39,218 bases of DNA. Origin: Westiellopsis prolifica IICB1. Its GTDB lineage: Bacteria; Cyanobacteriota; Cyanobacteriia; Cyanobacteriales; Nostocaceae. The stretch covers positions 2,387,933 to 2,427,150 of the forward strand of contig NZ_NAPS01000001.1 of assembly GCF_004323185.1 (NCBI RefSeq), in the 5' to 3' direction. The first letter of the stretch is position 1, and every line of letters starts with the position of its first letter. The notes below the pieces were generated by a model. It worked only from the letters and a program-made list of their open reading frames with translations. It was not told the origin of the DNA and made no database searches. Below, piece by piece: positions 16,387-24,005 of this stretch. A program made the position numbers and the translations under genes.

Positions 16387-17178
16387 ATGGCTTCAAACAA
16401 CACGACATTTGAACAACAGGTTGTTGAACTAACTAACCAAGAACGAGCGAAGAATAATCTTCCTCTTTTGAAAGAGAATGCTGAACTCAACTATGTTGCT
16501 GACGAATATGCTAAACAGATGTCAGAACGTCGTGTTTTAAGTCATACAGGAGCAGATGGTTCTCTACCATGGGAGCGAGCTGAGGCTATTGGTTATGAAG
16601 CGAAAACGATGGGAGAGAATATAGGCGCAGGCCAAACAACTCCTCAACAGGTGGTTCAAGATTGGATGAATAGTCCTGGACACCGGGAAAATATTCTCAA
16701 TCCCAAATATACTGAAATTGGCACTGGTTTCCATAATAATTATTGGAGTCAGGAATTTGGTAGTGGTGATCTTAACCCGATTAGCAAGATCCCAAACCCT
16801 TCATCTTCTGAACCAACACTTGAAGTAAATACTAATGATAGTCTCATCGGTGATGCAGGAGAAGATAAGTTAGCTGCTGATGTTGTTGGCGATCGCTTGA
16901 TGAATGGCAATTCACAAAATCAAGAAAATGTCAATACTTATTTTGCTCCCAATCAATATGGAAGCAACTTAGGTCAAATTTTAACTGACCAAGCTAATAG
17001 TAGTCCTAATCAATTCTCTGATTATCTCAAACCCCAAGAAATTGGTGCTGATCCGATTGGTCGTTTGGACGCATTGGATCATGTAAAACTTGCTGGGTTT
17101 GATCATTTTTCTTTTGTGATGCCAAATTTAGATGCTTCTGATTTAAATATTGGTAATTCTATTTCACCAAATTCTTGA
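16387..17178 (+). CDS. CAP/SCP-domain protein with RTX-like C-terminal secretion domain
   Basis: Likely secreted protein, 263 residues. Residues 8-130 are a bacterial CAP (CAP/SCP/PR1) domain: ..LTNQERAKNNLP.L, LSHTGADG, MGENIGAG, W..SPGHRENIL and the ending ...YWSQEFG. The two conserved His and the Glu of the family are present. From about 150 it matches the C-terminus of the preceding glycoside hydrolase: GDAGEDKL, SPNQFSDYL, IGAD..GRLD, F..F....NLDASDL. The calcium-binding repeats are much decayed, and the ITDF motif is not clear. No Sec signal. A GAGGA ribosome site lies upstream of the ATG. It is the third gene of the cargo group. CAP proteins can bind lipids or act on cell surfaces; the role here is unknown. 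Confidence 0.87.
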   Translation: MASNNTTFEQQVVELTNQERAKNNLPLLKENAELNYVADEYAKQMSERRVLSHTGADGSLPWERAEAIGYEAKTMGENIGAGQTTPQQVVQDWMNSPGHRENILNPKYTEIGTGFHNNYWSQEFGSGDLNPISKIPNPSSSEPTLEVNTNDSLIGDAGEDKLAADVVGDRLMNGNSQNQENVNTYFAPNQYGSNLGQILTDQANSSPNQFSDYLKPQEIGADPIGRLDALDHVKLAGFDHFSFVMPNLDASDLNIGNSISPNS

Positions 17179-17191
17179 TACAAATCCTCTC

Positions 17192-17264
17192 CTTGTGCTT
17201 TTAGTGTCTTGGTAGTAAAATATAGCTTTTTAACACCAAGACGCCAAGACACTAAGACGCCAAG
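17192..17264. repeat. palindromic cttggtgtc-type element after the CAP gene
   Basis: Left arm 17192-17216 and right arm ending at 17264 (ccaagacactaagacgccaag) are imperfect inverted copies, and the right arm has an extra accaagacg unit. Same family as 16257-16326. It lies between convergent genes and may serve as their terminator. Confidence 0.7.
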
Positions 17265-17275
17265 AAATTTTCAAG

Positions 17276-17527
17276 TCAATCAGGTGAAGATAGTTGCTCG
17301 GTATTAAGATGATTAAGTGACCAACGGTGATCAACATCTATAGATGAACACTGACAAATTTCTTCTAAATGTTTTTGTTGAACAGCAGCTTTGCGGAGAG
17401 TAATGATTAGCTGATTCACTTGATATCGCAGTTCTGGATTATTGTTTACTGCTAACATTGTTTGTCTTTCTAATAGTTGCAGTATGAGTTCGTAATGGAT
17501 GGGCGAAGGTAGAGGAATTTGCTCCAT
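17276..17527 (-). CDS. small cyanobacterial protein, DUF5340-like
   Basis: 83 residues, no signal peptide or membrane segment. The first ~50 residues (PLPSPIHYELILQLLERQTM, then a helix with NQLIITLRKA) match my memory of the cyanobacterial DUF5340 family. The last 25 residues, with CQCSS, look variable. Predicted all-helical and soluble, function unknown. It is monocistronic, convergent with the CAP gene and 110 bases downstream of trpC on the same strand. The ATG at 17527 fits the family's start. Confidence 0.7.
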   Translation of the reverse strand: MEQIPLPSPIHYELILQLLERQTMLAVNNNPELRYQVNQLIITLRKAAVQQKHLEEICQCSSIDVDHRWSLNHLNTEQLSSPD

Positions 17528-17637
17528 GAAGTTTATTTTTGATTTTACCTTTTGATTTCAAATCCAAGACTGTGTTTTCATCAATGAATTTTACATAGAT
17601 GATAAATGTTGGCTATAATCCTGGTTTTACTGGGTAA

Positions 17638-18525
17638 TTAAGATTTGGTGAAAAGATTAGCGATCGCTATTTTTTGATCTGGTTGTTTGACTAATGATTC
17701 ACCAATGAGTACGGCAGAAGCTCCTGCTTGTTCTACTACTTTTAGATCATCTGGGGTATGTAATCCTGACTCACTAACAACAAGAATGTTCCGTTCCTGT
17801 AAGTCTTTTTCTCTTGCTAATAAAAGTTGACAAGTGGTTTGTAAATCAACAGAAAAATCTTCAAGGTTGCGGTTATTAATTCCTATTAAAGAAATACCAT
17901 CTAGAGCTAATACACGGTCAAGTTCTGCAAGAGTATGGACTTCAATTAATGCTGCCATGTTGAGGGTATTGGCAATCTTGACAAAGTATTGTAAATCTTG
18001 ATCGCTGAGGATAGCTGTAATTAGTAAAACTGCATCTGCTCCAAAAATACGGGCTAGATACATTTGATAGGGATAAATAATAAATTCTTTACATAATAGA
18101 GGTAAATCGACAGCGGCGCGAATTTTAGCTAGATTATCAAAGCTACCTTGAAAAAACTTTTCATCAGTTAAAACTGAAATGCAACTAGCACCAGCTTGTT
18201 GATATTGTAAAGCGATCGCCACTGGATCAAAATCTTCTCTGATCACACCTTTGCTGGGAGAAGCTTTTTTGACTTCAGCAATCAAAGCTGGTTTAGTTCT
18301 ACCATTTCGCAGTGCTGCTACAAAATCGCGAGTTGGGGGTGCAGTTAAAGCTTGTTTTTGCAACTCCTTTAGGGATTGCTTCTCGCGCATTTGGTCTACT
18401 TCTTCTTCTTTTTGCCAAACAATTTTTTCTAAGATGTTCATTGGTTCAGCATCATGAGTAGCAACCTGATATCTTAAATTCGACACTGCAACACTAGGAT
18501 TTGGTGGACGGCGACGGATTTGCAT
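17638..18525 (-). CDS. trpC: indole-3-glycerol phosphate synthase
   Basis: Closes the indole ring in tryptophan synthesis, turning CdRP into indole-3-glycerol phosphate (cytoplasm). 295 residues, about 30 longer than the bacterial norm because of an N-terminal extension ([10 protein letters not shown]...) that cyanobacterial TrpC proteins usually carry. That supports the start at 18525. TIM-barrel motifs are in order: [59 protein letters not shown] and the phosphate-binding [11 protein letters not shown]. The catalytic Lys and Glu in EVKK, CKEF and IEVH are present. It stands alone from other trp genes, as is common in cyanobacteria, but lies downstream of lpdA on the same strand. Confidence 0.96.
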   Translation of the reverse strand: MQIRRRPPNPSVAVSNLRYQVATHDAEPMNILEKIVWQKEEEVDQMREKQSLKELQKQALTAPPTRDFVAALRNGRTKPALIAEVKKASPSKGVIREDFDPVAIALQYQQAGASCISVLTDEKFFQGSFDNLAKIRAAVDLPLLCKEFIIYPYQMYLARIFGADAVLLITAILSDQDLQYFVKIANTLNMAALIEVHTLAELDRVLALDGISLIGINNRNLEDFSVDLQTTCQLLLAREKDLQERNILVVSESGLHTPDDLKVVEQAGASAVLIGESLVKQPDQKIAIANLFTKS

Positions 18526-18529
18526 AGTA

Positions 18530-18726
18530 GGGAAAGGGGATAAGGGATCGGGGAAAGGGGATCGGGGATTGGGGATCGGGGAAAGGGGATTGGGAAAGGG
18601 GAAAGGGGAAAGGGGAAAAGGGACTGGAAACTAGGGATTAAGGATTGAGGACTAGGAACTAGGAACTAGGAACTAGGAACTAAATTATTTCCCGATCCCT
18701 GATCCCTGATCCCTGATCCCCGATCC
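18530..18726. repeat. G-rich / C-rich short repeats between lpdA and trpC
   Basis: Plus-strand units GGGGATCGGGGAAAG and GGGGAAAG fill about 18530-18620. They are followed by GGAACTA repeats (18653-18682) and then the complementary type CCCTGATC (18691-18726). The two arms can pair, so a transcript of either strand could form a long GC-rich hairpin. The same family is at 1-34, about 20237-20287 and 28457-28638. Confidence 0.8.
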
Positions 18727-20154
18727 CTAGCTGGCTGCTCGTTTATAAGCTTCGTCTAGGACTTCTGAGAGTGTGGGGTGGGCGTGAACTAGATGGGCGA
18801 GGGTGTGGACAGATTGACGGCTGGCGATCGCGGCTGAGGCTTCGTGTATGAGGTCGGAGGCGTGCATTCCAAAAATATGGACTCCTAAAACTTCACCGTT
18901 GTCTTTACGATAAATTACTTTTGCCATACCATCGGCTTCACCTTCTGCCAAGGCTTTAGAATTACCTTTGAAGTAACTTTTTGCCACTGCAACTTCAAAA
19001 CCTTCAGTGGTGGCTTTTTCCTTGGCTTGTACTTCGGTCATCCCGACATAGCTAACTTCTGGGTGAGTGAAAGCGGCTGCGGGGATACTTAGATAGTCTA
19101 CCTCTTTATGTCTACCGCAGATATTTTCTACTGCTACAATACCCTGAGCTGAAGCAGCGTGAGCTAGCATCATTTTGCCGGTAGCGTCACCAATTGCCCA
19201 CAAATGTGGAACTATTTCACCTCCACTTAACACAGCCATGGTGTCATTGACGGGAATAAAGTTTCTGCGGTCTAATTCTACACCGATTGATTCTAAACCG
19301 AGATTTTGGGTTGCTGGGATACGTCCAGTTGCCACTAAACAAGCATCAACTTCTAGCACATCTACATCTTCTTTGGTTTTGAAGTTGGCTAATTCAATTA
19401 CCACTGGTGAACCTGGAATGACTCTTTTGGCGTATATTCCCACATAGGTTTCAATATCGCGGGGAGTGATTAGCACTCGTTCGGCAAGTTTGGCAATATC
19501 ACGATCAAATCCTGGCATTAATTGCTCGAGTGCTTCGATCATGGTGATTTCGCAGCCTAAAGCCGAGTAAACGTCAGAAAATTCCAAGCCAATGTAACCA
19601 CTACCAATAATTGCTACCCAATCTGGCAATGATTCTAATTTTACTCCTTGGTCACTGGTAAATACTGTTTTACCGTCTACTTCAATCCCAGGAGGAACGA
19701 AGGGAATTGAACCAGGAGAAAGAATAATATCTTTGGCAGTGATTGTTTTTTCACCACTGTCTGTAATTACACTTACTTTTTGAGTGCCTGCGATTTTGCC
19801 CCAACCTCGAATAATATCAACGCTCAAACGTTTGAGGCTGTTAGTTAAGTCGCCTTGAATTTTCGCGACGAGATTGTTAGCATGATCGGCGATCGCTTGC
19901 CGCTCAAATTGTACACCTGCGACTTGAATTCCTAGCGTTTTCAGATGATGGGCGTCTCTTAGTTCCCGTACACGTCCAGAGGCTGCTAGCAATGCCTTAG
20001 AAGGAATGCAGCCTCGGTTGACACAGGTTCCTCCCATATCAGCCGCTTCAATGATCGCTGTCTTCAAACCACAGCTAACGGCGTGCAAGGCAGCTCCATG
20101 TCCGCCTACTCCAGCGCCGATAATCACTAAATCATAATCAAATCCTTGACTCAC
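18727..20154 (-). CDS. lpdA: dihydrolipoyl dehydrogenase (E3)
   Basis: FAD-dependent oxidoreductase that reoxidises lipoyl groups of the pyruvate dehydrogenase complex or glycine cleavage system, passing electrons to NAD. 475 residues, normal length. FAD-binding [13 protein letters not shown] starts at about 13. The redox-active disulfide is in [13 protein letters not shown] (about 41-53). The NAD-binding [13 protein letters not shown] is near 184. A second FAD contact ATGRIPATQ...AIGDATG follows, and the C-terminal HAHPTLSE supplies the active-site His-Glu pair. All key residues are present. Convergence with other complex genes is not visible; trpC follows after about 200 bases of repeats. 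Confidence 0.96.
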   Translation of the reverse strand: MSQGFDYDLVIIGAGVGGHGAALHAVSCGLKTAIIEAADMGGTCVNRGCIPSKALLAASGRVRELRDAHHLKTLGIQVAGVQFERQAIADHANNLVAKIQGDLTNSLKRLSVDIIRGWGKIAGTQKVSVITDSGEKTITAKDIILSPGSIPFVPPGIEVDGKTVFTSDQGVKLESLPDWVAIIGSGYIGLEFSDVYSALGCEITMIEALEQLMPGFDRDIAKLAERVLITPRDIETYVGIYAKRVIPGSPVVIELANFKTKEDVDVLEVDACLVATGRIPATQNLGLESIGVELDRRNFIPVNDTMAVLSGGEIVPHLWAIGDATGKMMLAHAASAQGIVAVENICGRHKEVDYLSIPAAAFTHPEVSYVGMTEVQAKEKATTEGFEVAVAKSYFKGNSKALAEGEADGMAKVIYRKDNGEVLGVHIFGMHASDLIHEASAAIASRQSVHTLAHLVHAHPTLSEVLDEAYKRAAS

Positions 20155-20624
20155 GTTAGTTTCCCCGTGTGCATTGCCCTATATATTCTTAAACTGACCA
20201 AGCAATCAGTGCAAGTTTATTTCATTTTAGGTCGTTGGGGGGAAAGGGGATCGGGGAAAGGGGATTGGGGAACGGGGACTAGGGAGGGTGTTCTGTCCCA
20301 TTAGTCCTGATGGATTGCAAGATCCCCGACTTTTCCAAAAAGTCGGGGATCTGACCACCTGTAATCCCTCAAAATTAATGGGACAGAGTACTAGGGGGAA
20401 ACGCAAAATCACTAAAAAGCCTTACCAATGACAAATGACTATTGTACAGACGCGATTAATCACATCTTACTTAACTTAATTATTCTTTGATTATTTCTTA
20501 AATATTTATTCCTGAAGATAGAGTCATGATTATTTATTTATTTCTAGGGAAAGATTGGCTATTTGTTTTGAAAATCAGAGAATAATCATGCAAGGATTCA
20601 CTAATCTAAATAAACTTAATTATT
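20155..20624. other. divergent intergenic region lpdA / GH13 gene, filled with repeats
   Basis: No gene. From left to right: about 80 bases of likely lpdA promoter DNA, a short G-rich repeat block (20237-20287), a nested palindromic element (20292-20387), heptamer-type and ttgtacagacgcg fragments (20425-20460), then an AT-rich stretch that should hold the promoter of the plus-strand gene. No clear ribosome site precedes its ATG. Confidence 0.6.
20292..20387. repeat. nested MITE-like palindromic element
   Basis: Outer perfect 12-bp inverted ends TCTGTCCCATTA (20292-20303) and TAATGGGACAGA (20376-20387). Inside is a perfect 15-bp hairpin, AGATCCCCGACTTTT (20320-20334) and its complement (20338-20352), with a 3-base loop. 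It has no coding capacity. The inner hairpin is of a type common in Nostoc genomes, so one element may have landed in another. Confidence 0.8.
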
Positions 20625-22283
20625 ATGGCGAAGCCAATTGAATTTAATCTATTTGCCCCATATAACAAGGCAGCAGCTTTAATTGCTTCTTTTTCTGATT
20701 GGCAAGAAATTCCAATGGAAAAAGGTGAGGATGGTTATTTCCGTACCACAGTTGAATTAGAGGATGGAGATTACCAATATAAATTTCGTGTACAGTCAAA
20801 ATCATGGTTTGTAGAAGAAGACCAATGGGTTGATGTTACAGATCCTTATGCAATAGATATAGATGAATTAAGTGGTCAAGATAACGGTATTGTACATATC
20901 AAAGATGGAGAAAGAATAGTTGATACTTATGTTTGGCAGCACGATGATAAACCTTTACCTGCTGATCATGAGTTAGTAATTTATGAATTGCATGTTGGTG
21001 ATTTTTCTGGTGGTGAAGATGATCCTTATGCACGTGGAAAGTATAAGCATGTAGTTGAAAAACTAGATTATCTCTGTGAATTGGGTATTAATGCTATTGA
21101 ATTAATGCCTGTGAAAGAATATCCAGGTGATCATAGCTGGGGTTACAATCCCCGCTATTTTTTTGCCACAGAATCAAGTTATGGTCCGACATCTGGGTTA
21201 AAAAATCTCATTGATGAGTGCCATGCTAGAGGAATTCGTGTGATTATGGACGGGATTTATAATCACTCAGAAGCATCTAGTCCATTAACTCAAATTGACC
21301 ATGATTACTGGTATCATCATTCTCCACGTGATCCTGATAATAGCTGGGGACCTGAGTTTAATTACGAATTTTATGATGAAAATTTAGAGACTTATCCTGC
21401 ACGAAGATTTATTGGTGATACAATCCGTTTTTGGATTGAAGAATATCATATTGATGGTATTCGCTATGATGCAGCGCGTCAAATTGCGAATTACGACTTC
21501 ATGCACTGGATTGTACAGGAAGCTAAGAAAACTGCTGGCGCCAAACCTTTTTATAATGTTGCCGAATATATTCCTGAAACTACCAGTGTCACCAATGTTG
21601 ATGGACCGATGGACGGTTGCTGGCATGATAGTTTTTATCACTGTATTAAGGAACATATTTGTGGTGAAACATTTGATATAGAACGACTCAAAGATGTCAT
21701 TGATTGTAAACGTCAAGGCTTCATGGGCGCGACAAATGTTGTCAATTATGTCACAAATCATGATCATAACCATTTGATGGTTGATTTAGGCGATCGCAAC
21801 ATTTTTGATGAGGAAGCCTTCCGAAGAATTAAACTTGGTGTTGCCATTTTAATGACAGCTGTTGGTGTACCCTTAGTTTGGATGGGTGAAGAGTTTGGTG
21901 AGTACAAACCTAAAACTCCAGAATCAGCAAAAATTGACTGGACACTACTAGGTAATGATTTGAATCGCGGTTTATTTGATTACTACAAAGGTTTAATTAG
22001 CCTGCGGAAACAAAATCATGCTCTTTACACAGAAAATATTGACTTTATCCATGAAAATCCAGAGGCGAAAGTATTAGCTTATAGTCGCTGGAATGATGAA
22101 GGTTCCCGTGTGGTTGTAATCACTAATTTCTCGGAAAATTTCTTAGCTGGTTATCACGTTCCTAATTTTCCCAACGGTGGAACATGGCACGAATGGACAG
22201 GAAACTACGATGTCGAAGCTGGCGATGACGGCATTATGATTGATATTGGCCCTTACGAAGCAAAAGTGTTTGTTTGGCACTAA
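20625..22283 (+). CDS. GH13 alpha-amylase family enzyme with N-terminal CBM48/E-set domain
   Basis: Acts on alpha-glucans, probably glycogen or maltooligosaccharides, in the cytoplasm (no signal peptide). 552 residues. Residues 5-95 are an Ig-like E-set/CBM48 domain (F..W.EIPM....GYF...V.L..G.Y.YKF). The barrel starts with IYELHVGDFS at about 119. The four GH13 signatures are present: DGIYNH, GIRYDAA with nucleophile D282, NVAEYIP with acid/base E314, and VTNHDH with transition-state Asp D380. The first signature has Gly-Ile instead of the commoner V-V. The exact activity (amylase, branching or trehalohydrolase-like) cannot be fixed from sequence alone. Monocistronic, with a strong terminator after the stop codon. 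Confidence 0.9.
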   Translation: MAKPIEFNLFAPYNKAAALIASFSDWQEIPMEKGEDGYFRTTVELEDGDYQYKFRVQSKSWFVEEDQWVDVTDPYAIDIDELSGQDNGIVHIKDGERIVDTYVWQHDDKPLPADHELVIYELHVGDFSGGEDDPYARGKYKHVVEKLDYLCELGINAIELMPVKEYPGDHSWGYNPRYFFATESSYGPTSGLKNLIDECHARGIRVIMDGIYNHSEASSPLTQIDHDYWYHHSPRDPDNSWGPEFNYEFYDENLETYPARRFIGDTIRFWIEEYHIDGIRYDAARQIANYDFMHWIVQEAKKTAGAKPFYNVAEYIPETTSVTNVDGPMDGCWHDSFYHCIKEHICGETFDIERLKDVIDCKRQGFMGATNVVNYVTNHDHNHLMVDLGDRNIFDEEAFRRIKLGVAILMTAVGVPLVWMGEEFGEYKPKTPESAKIDWTLLGNDLNRGLFDYYKGLISLRKQNHALYTENIDFIHENPEAKVLAYSRWNDEGSRVVVITNFSENFLAGYHVPNFPNGGTWHEWTGNYDVEAGDDGIMIDIGPYEAKVFVWH

Positions 22284-22307
22284 GAGATTGTTTGTTGTCA
22301 ATTCCCC

Positions 22308-22348
22308 AGAACCGCGACTTCTTCGAGAAGTTGCGGTTCTTGTTTTTT
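22308..22348 (+). terminator. intrinsic terminator of the GH13 gene
   Basis: Stem AGAACCGCGACTTCT (22308-22322), loop TCG, stem AGAAGTTGCGGTTCT (22326-22340), with one G-T pair in 15, followed by TGTTTTTT. It lies 25 bases after the stop codon. Confidence 0.88.
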
Positions 22349-22440
22349 ATGACTGTAAGTTCGCTTTTTTGTGGACGTTCGTGCGATCGCTTCATAAAAT
22401 TGATCAGAACATTTGATTACAATTAGCGATCGCTTCTTAT

Positions 22441-22558
22441 ACCAATTCTTCGTGAAGCTGCTCCCGAATTTTACCCCTCCCCTAACCCCTAAGTGCAAGC
22501 GCTTAGGGGTGGCGAAACTGGGGTGGGGTCTTTGTATGCGTCTTCATATTAAATTGGT
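22441..22558. repeat. MITE-like element with ACCAATT/AATTGGT ends
   Basis: Ends ACCAATT (22441-22447) and AATTGGT (22552-22558). The ends extend loosely: ttata and cttcgtgaag on the left, cttcatatta on the right. The inner hairpin is ACCCCTAAG (22485-22493) with CTTAGGGGT (22502-22510). No coding capacity. It resembles small non-autonomous elements scattered in Nostoc-type genomes. Confidence 0.7.
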
Positions 22559-22590
22559 CTTACAAGTCTTCCTAGAAGATTTATTTTTTC

Positions 22591-23451
22591 ATGAAAAAGC
22601 ACAAAAATCAATTTAGCCACCTTACAGCCATCGAAAGAGTTTATCTGTCAGTACCGACAAATTTTTTATTAAATAAAAATCTGCTTCAAGGTAAAGTTCT
22701 AGACTTTGGTTGTGGTTTTGGTAATGATGTTAAATTATTGCAAAAAAAAGGATTTGATATAAAAGGTTATGATCCTTATTATTTTCCCCAATATCCGACA
22801 GAGAAATTTGACACCATAATTTGCATTTATGTTTTAAATGTTTTATTTTCTGAAGAACAATCAAATGTGATTATGGAAATTTCACATCTTTTGAAGCCGG
22901 GAGGTAAAGCTTATTATGCAGTGAGAAGGGATATTAAAAGAGAAGGTTTTCGAGAACATTATGTCCACAAAAAACCTACATATCAATGTATGGTTAAACT
23001 TCCATTTCAATCACTTCAGTTAGATGAATATTATGAAATTTACGAATATAAACATTATAATATTCAGAGAAATTCTGCTAATAATTGCATATTTTGTAAT
23101 CCTTACAAACACCTTACAGTGTTAACTGAATCAGCAACAGCCTATGCAATGTTTGATGGTTATCCTGTGAGTAAAGGTCATGTTTTAGTTATTCCAAAAC
23201 GCCATGTGAGTAATTATTTTGAGCTACCATTGAAAGAGCAATCTGCTTGTTGGCTGATGGTTAATAAAGTACAAGCAATTATCAGCCAAGAATTTGCACC
23301 CGACGGTTTCAATGTTGGAATGAACATCAACCGAGATGCAGGTCAAAATATGATGCACGCCAGTATTCATCTGATTCCACGCTATAAAGGTGATACTGTT
23401 GGTGCTAAAGGTGGGATCAGAAATGTGATTCCGAGAAAAAACAGTTTGTAG
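22591..23451 (+). CDS. methyltransferase-HIT domain fusion protein
   Basis: Two enzymes in one 286-residue chain. Residues 30-160 are a short class I S-adenosylmethionine methyltransferase-like domain: VLDFGCGFG at 36-44, acidic GYDPYYF after strand 2, FDTIICIYVLNVL, LLKPGGKAYY. Residues 163-286 are a HIT nucleotide-hydrolase/transferase-like domain: CIFC at 166-169 (a likely zinc pair), A..D.YPVSKGHVLVIPKRH, G.N.G..AGQ, then HASIHLIPRYKGD. In the HIT triad (H-x-H-x-H) the middle, nucleophilic His is Ser (H256, S258, H260), checked in the DNA as cac gcc agt att cat. Nucleotidyl transfer by the usual route should be blocked. The gene is clearly AT-richer than its neighbours and sits after a MITE, which suggests transfer. 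No clear ribosome site. The function is unknown. Confidence 0.8.
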   Translation: MKKHKNQFSHLTAIERVYLSVPTNFLLNKNLLQGKVLDFGCGFGNDVKLLQKKGFDIKGYDPYYFPQYPTEKFDTIICIYVLNVLFSEEQSNVIMEISHLLKPGGKAYYAVRRDIKREGFREHYVHKKPTYQCMVKLPFQSLQLDEYYEIYEYKHYNIQRNSANNCIFCNPYKHLTVLTESATAYAMFDGYPVSKGHVLVIPKRHVSNYFELPLKEQSACWLMVNKVQAIISQEFAPDGFNVGMNINRDAGQNMMHASIHLIPRYKGDTVGAKGGIRNVIPRKNSL

Positions 23452-23768
23452 TTTGCGATCGCTCTTATGCAATTGATTTCACAACTTTTCTGTATCTCAC
23501 GGCAGATGCGACGCCTAGTGAATCACATGGTAAATATTGATATGAAAGACCAAATAAAATGACCAATCATTCCTTGATGTACAAAAAAGCGGATTGATCT
23601 GTGGGGTCAATCCAAAATCACGCCACGTGCTACAACGGGACGCCAGTCGCTACAACGGAGGGAACCTCCGCAACGCGCTGGCTCGGAAACCCCCGCAACG
23701 CAGTGGCTCCAAAATCCAAAATCCAAAATCTAAAATCGAATGACCTGTGCTTTAATGTCTGCAACATA
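23452..23768. other. repeat-rich intergenic stretch
   Basis: No gene. It contains imperfect copies of a 15-20 base unit (GCTACAACGG, CCTCCGCAACGC and CCCCGCAACGC, about 23629-23706), followed by four CCAAAATC units (23706-23735). The open frame through this region begins in the repeats and only becomes protein-like in the pseudogene that follows. Confidence 0.6.
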
Positions 23769-23976
23769 ATAATATTGAAGTTGGCAAAGTTGGTTCGTAA
23801 GACAGGAGTGCGGCTCGGACGCTCACAGGTTAAGCTAGCAGCTAAACTAGGAATTTGGTTCCAAAGATCAATCAATGGGAAAGTGGGCGAACAAAACTTT
23901 AGCACTTGCATTAAAACAGATGGCAGCAGCTATTGTACCAAATGGGCGATCGCGTCAGGAGAGATCTGCTAGGTAA
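23769..23976 (+). pseudogene. XRE-type helix-turn-helix regulator, broken by two frameshifts
   Basis: Three consecutive reading frames join into one recognisable HTH protein. Frame one reads LAKLVRKTGVRLGRSQVKLA, then AKLGI.FQ up to about 23864. Frame two reads INQWESGRTK (23867-23896). Frame three reads LALALKQMAAAIVPNGRSRQ (from 23899) and ends at the TAA at 23974-23976. Restoring one base after CAAAG and one base before CTTTAG gives the family pattern SQ..LA.KLG...QSIN.WE.GRTKP..LALKQ. Each break is a single-base deletion. The original start is not clear. It ends 29 bases before the hybrid kinase gene. Confidence 0.75.
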
Positions 23977-24005
23977 ATGCTTTTGAGGATGAGGAGCAGA
24001 GACTT

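Larger units (their letters stand above)
22284..22590. other. intergenic region after GH13 gene
   Basis: No gene. It holds the terminator (22308-22348), two HIP1 sites (near 22384 and 22426), and a MITE-like element (22441-22558) that ends only 32 bases before the next start codon. Any promoter of the next gene therefore lies in or before that element. Confidence 0.6.

Noticed and set aside
22298-22616. Small open frames in the spacer after the GH13 gene
   Set aside because: They run through the terminator and the MITE-like element and have no family resemblance.
23601-23768. Open frame extending upstream of the HTH pseudogene as a real gene start
   Set aside because: The amino-acid sequence comes from direct repeats (ctacaacgg, ccaaaatcc) and has no protein-like pattern. 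Only the part from about 23769 resembles a protein.
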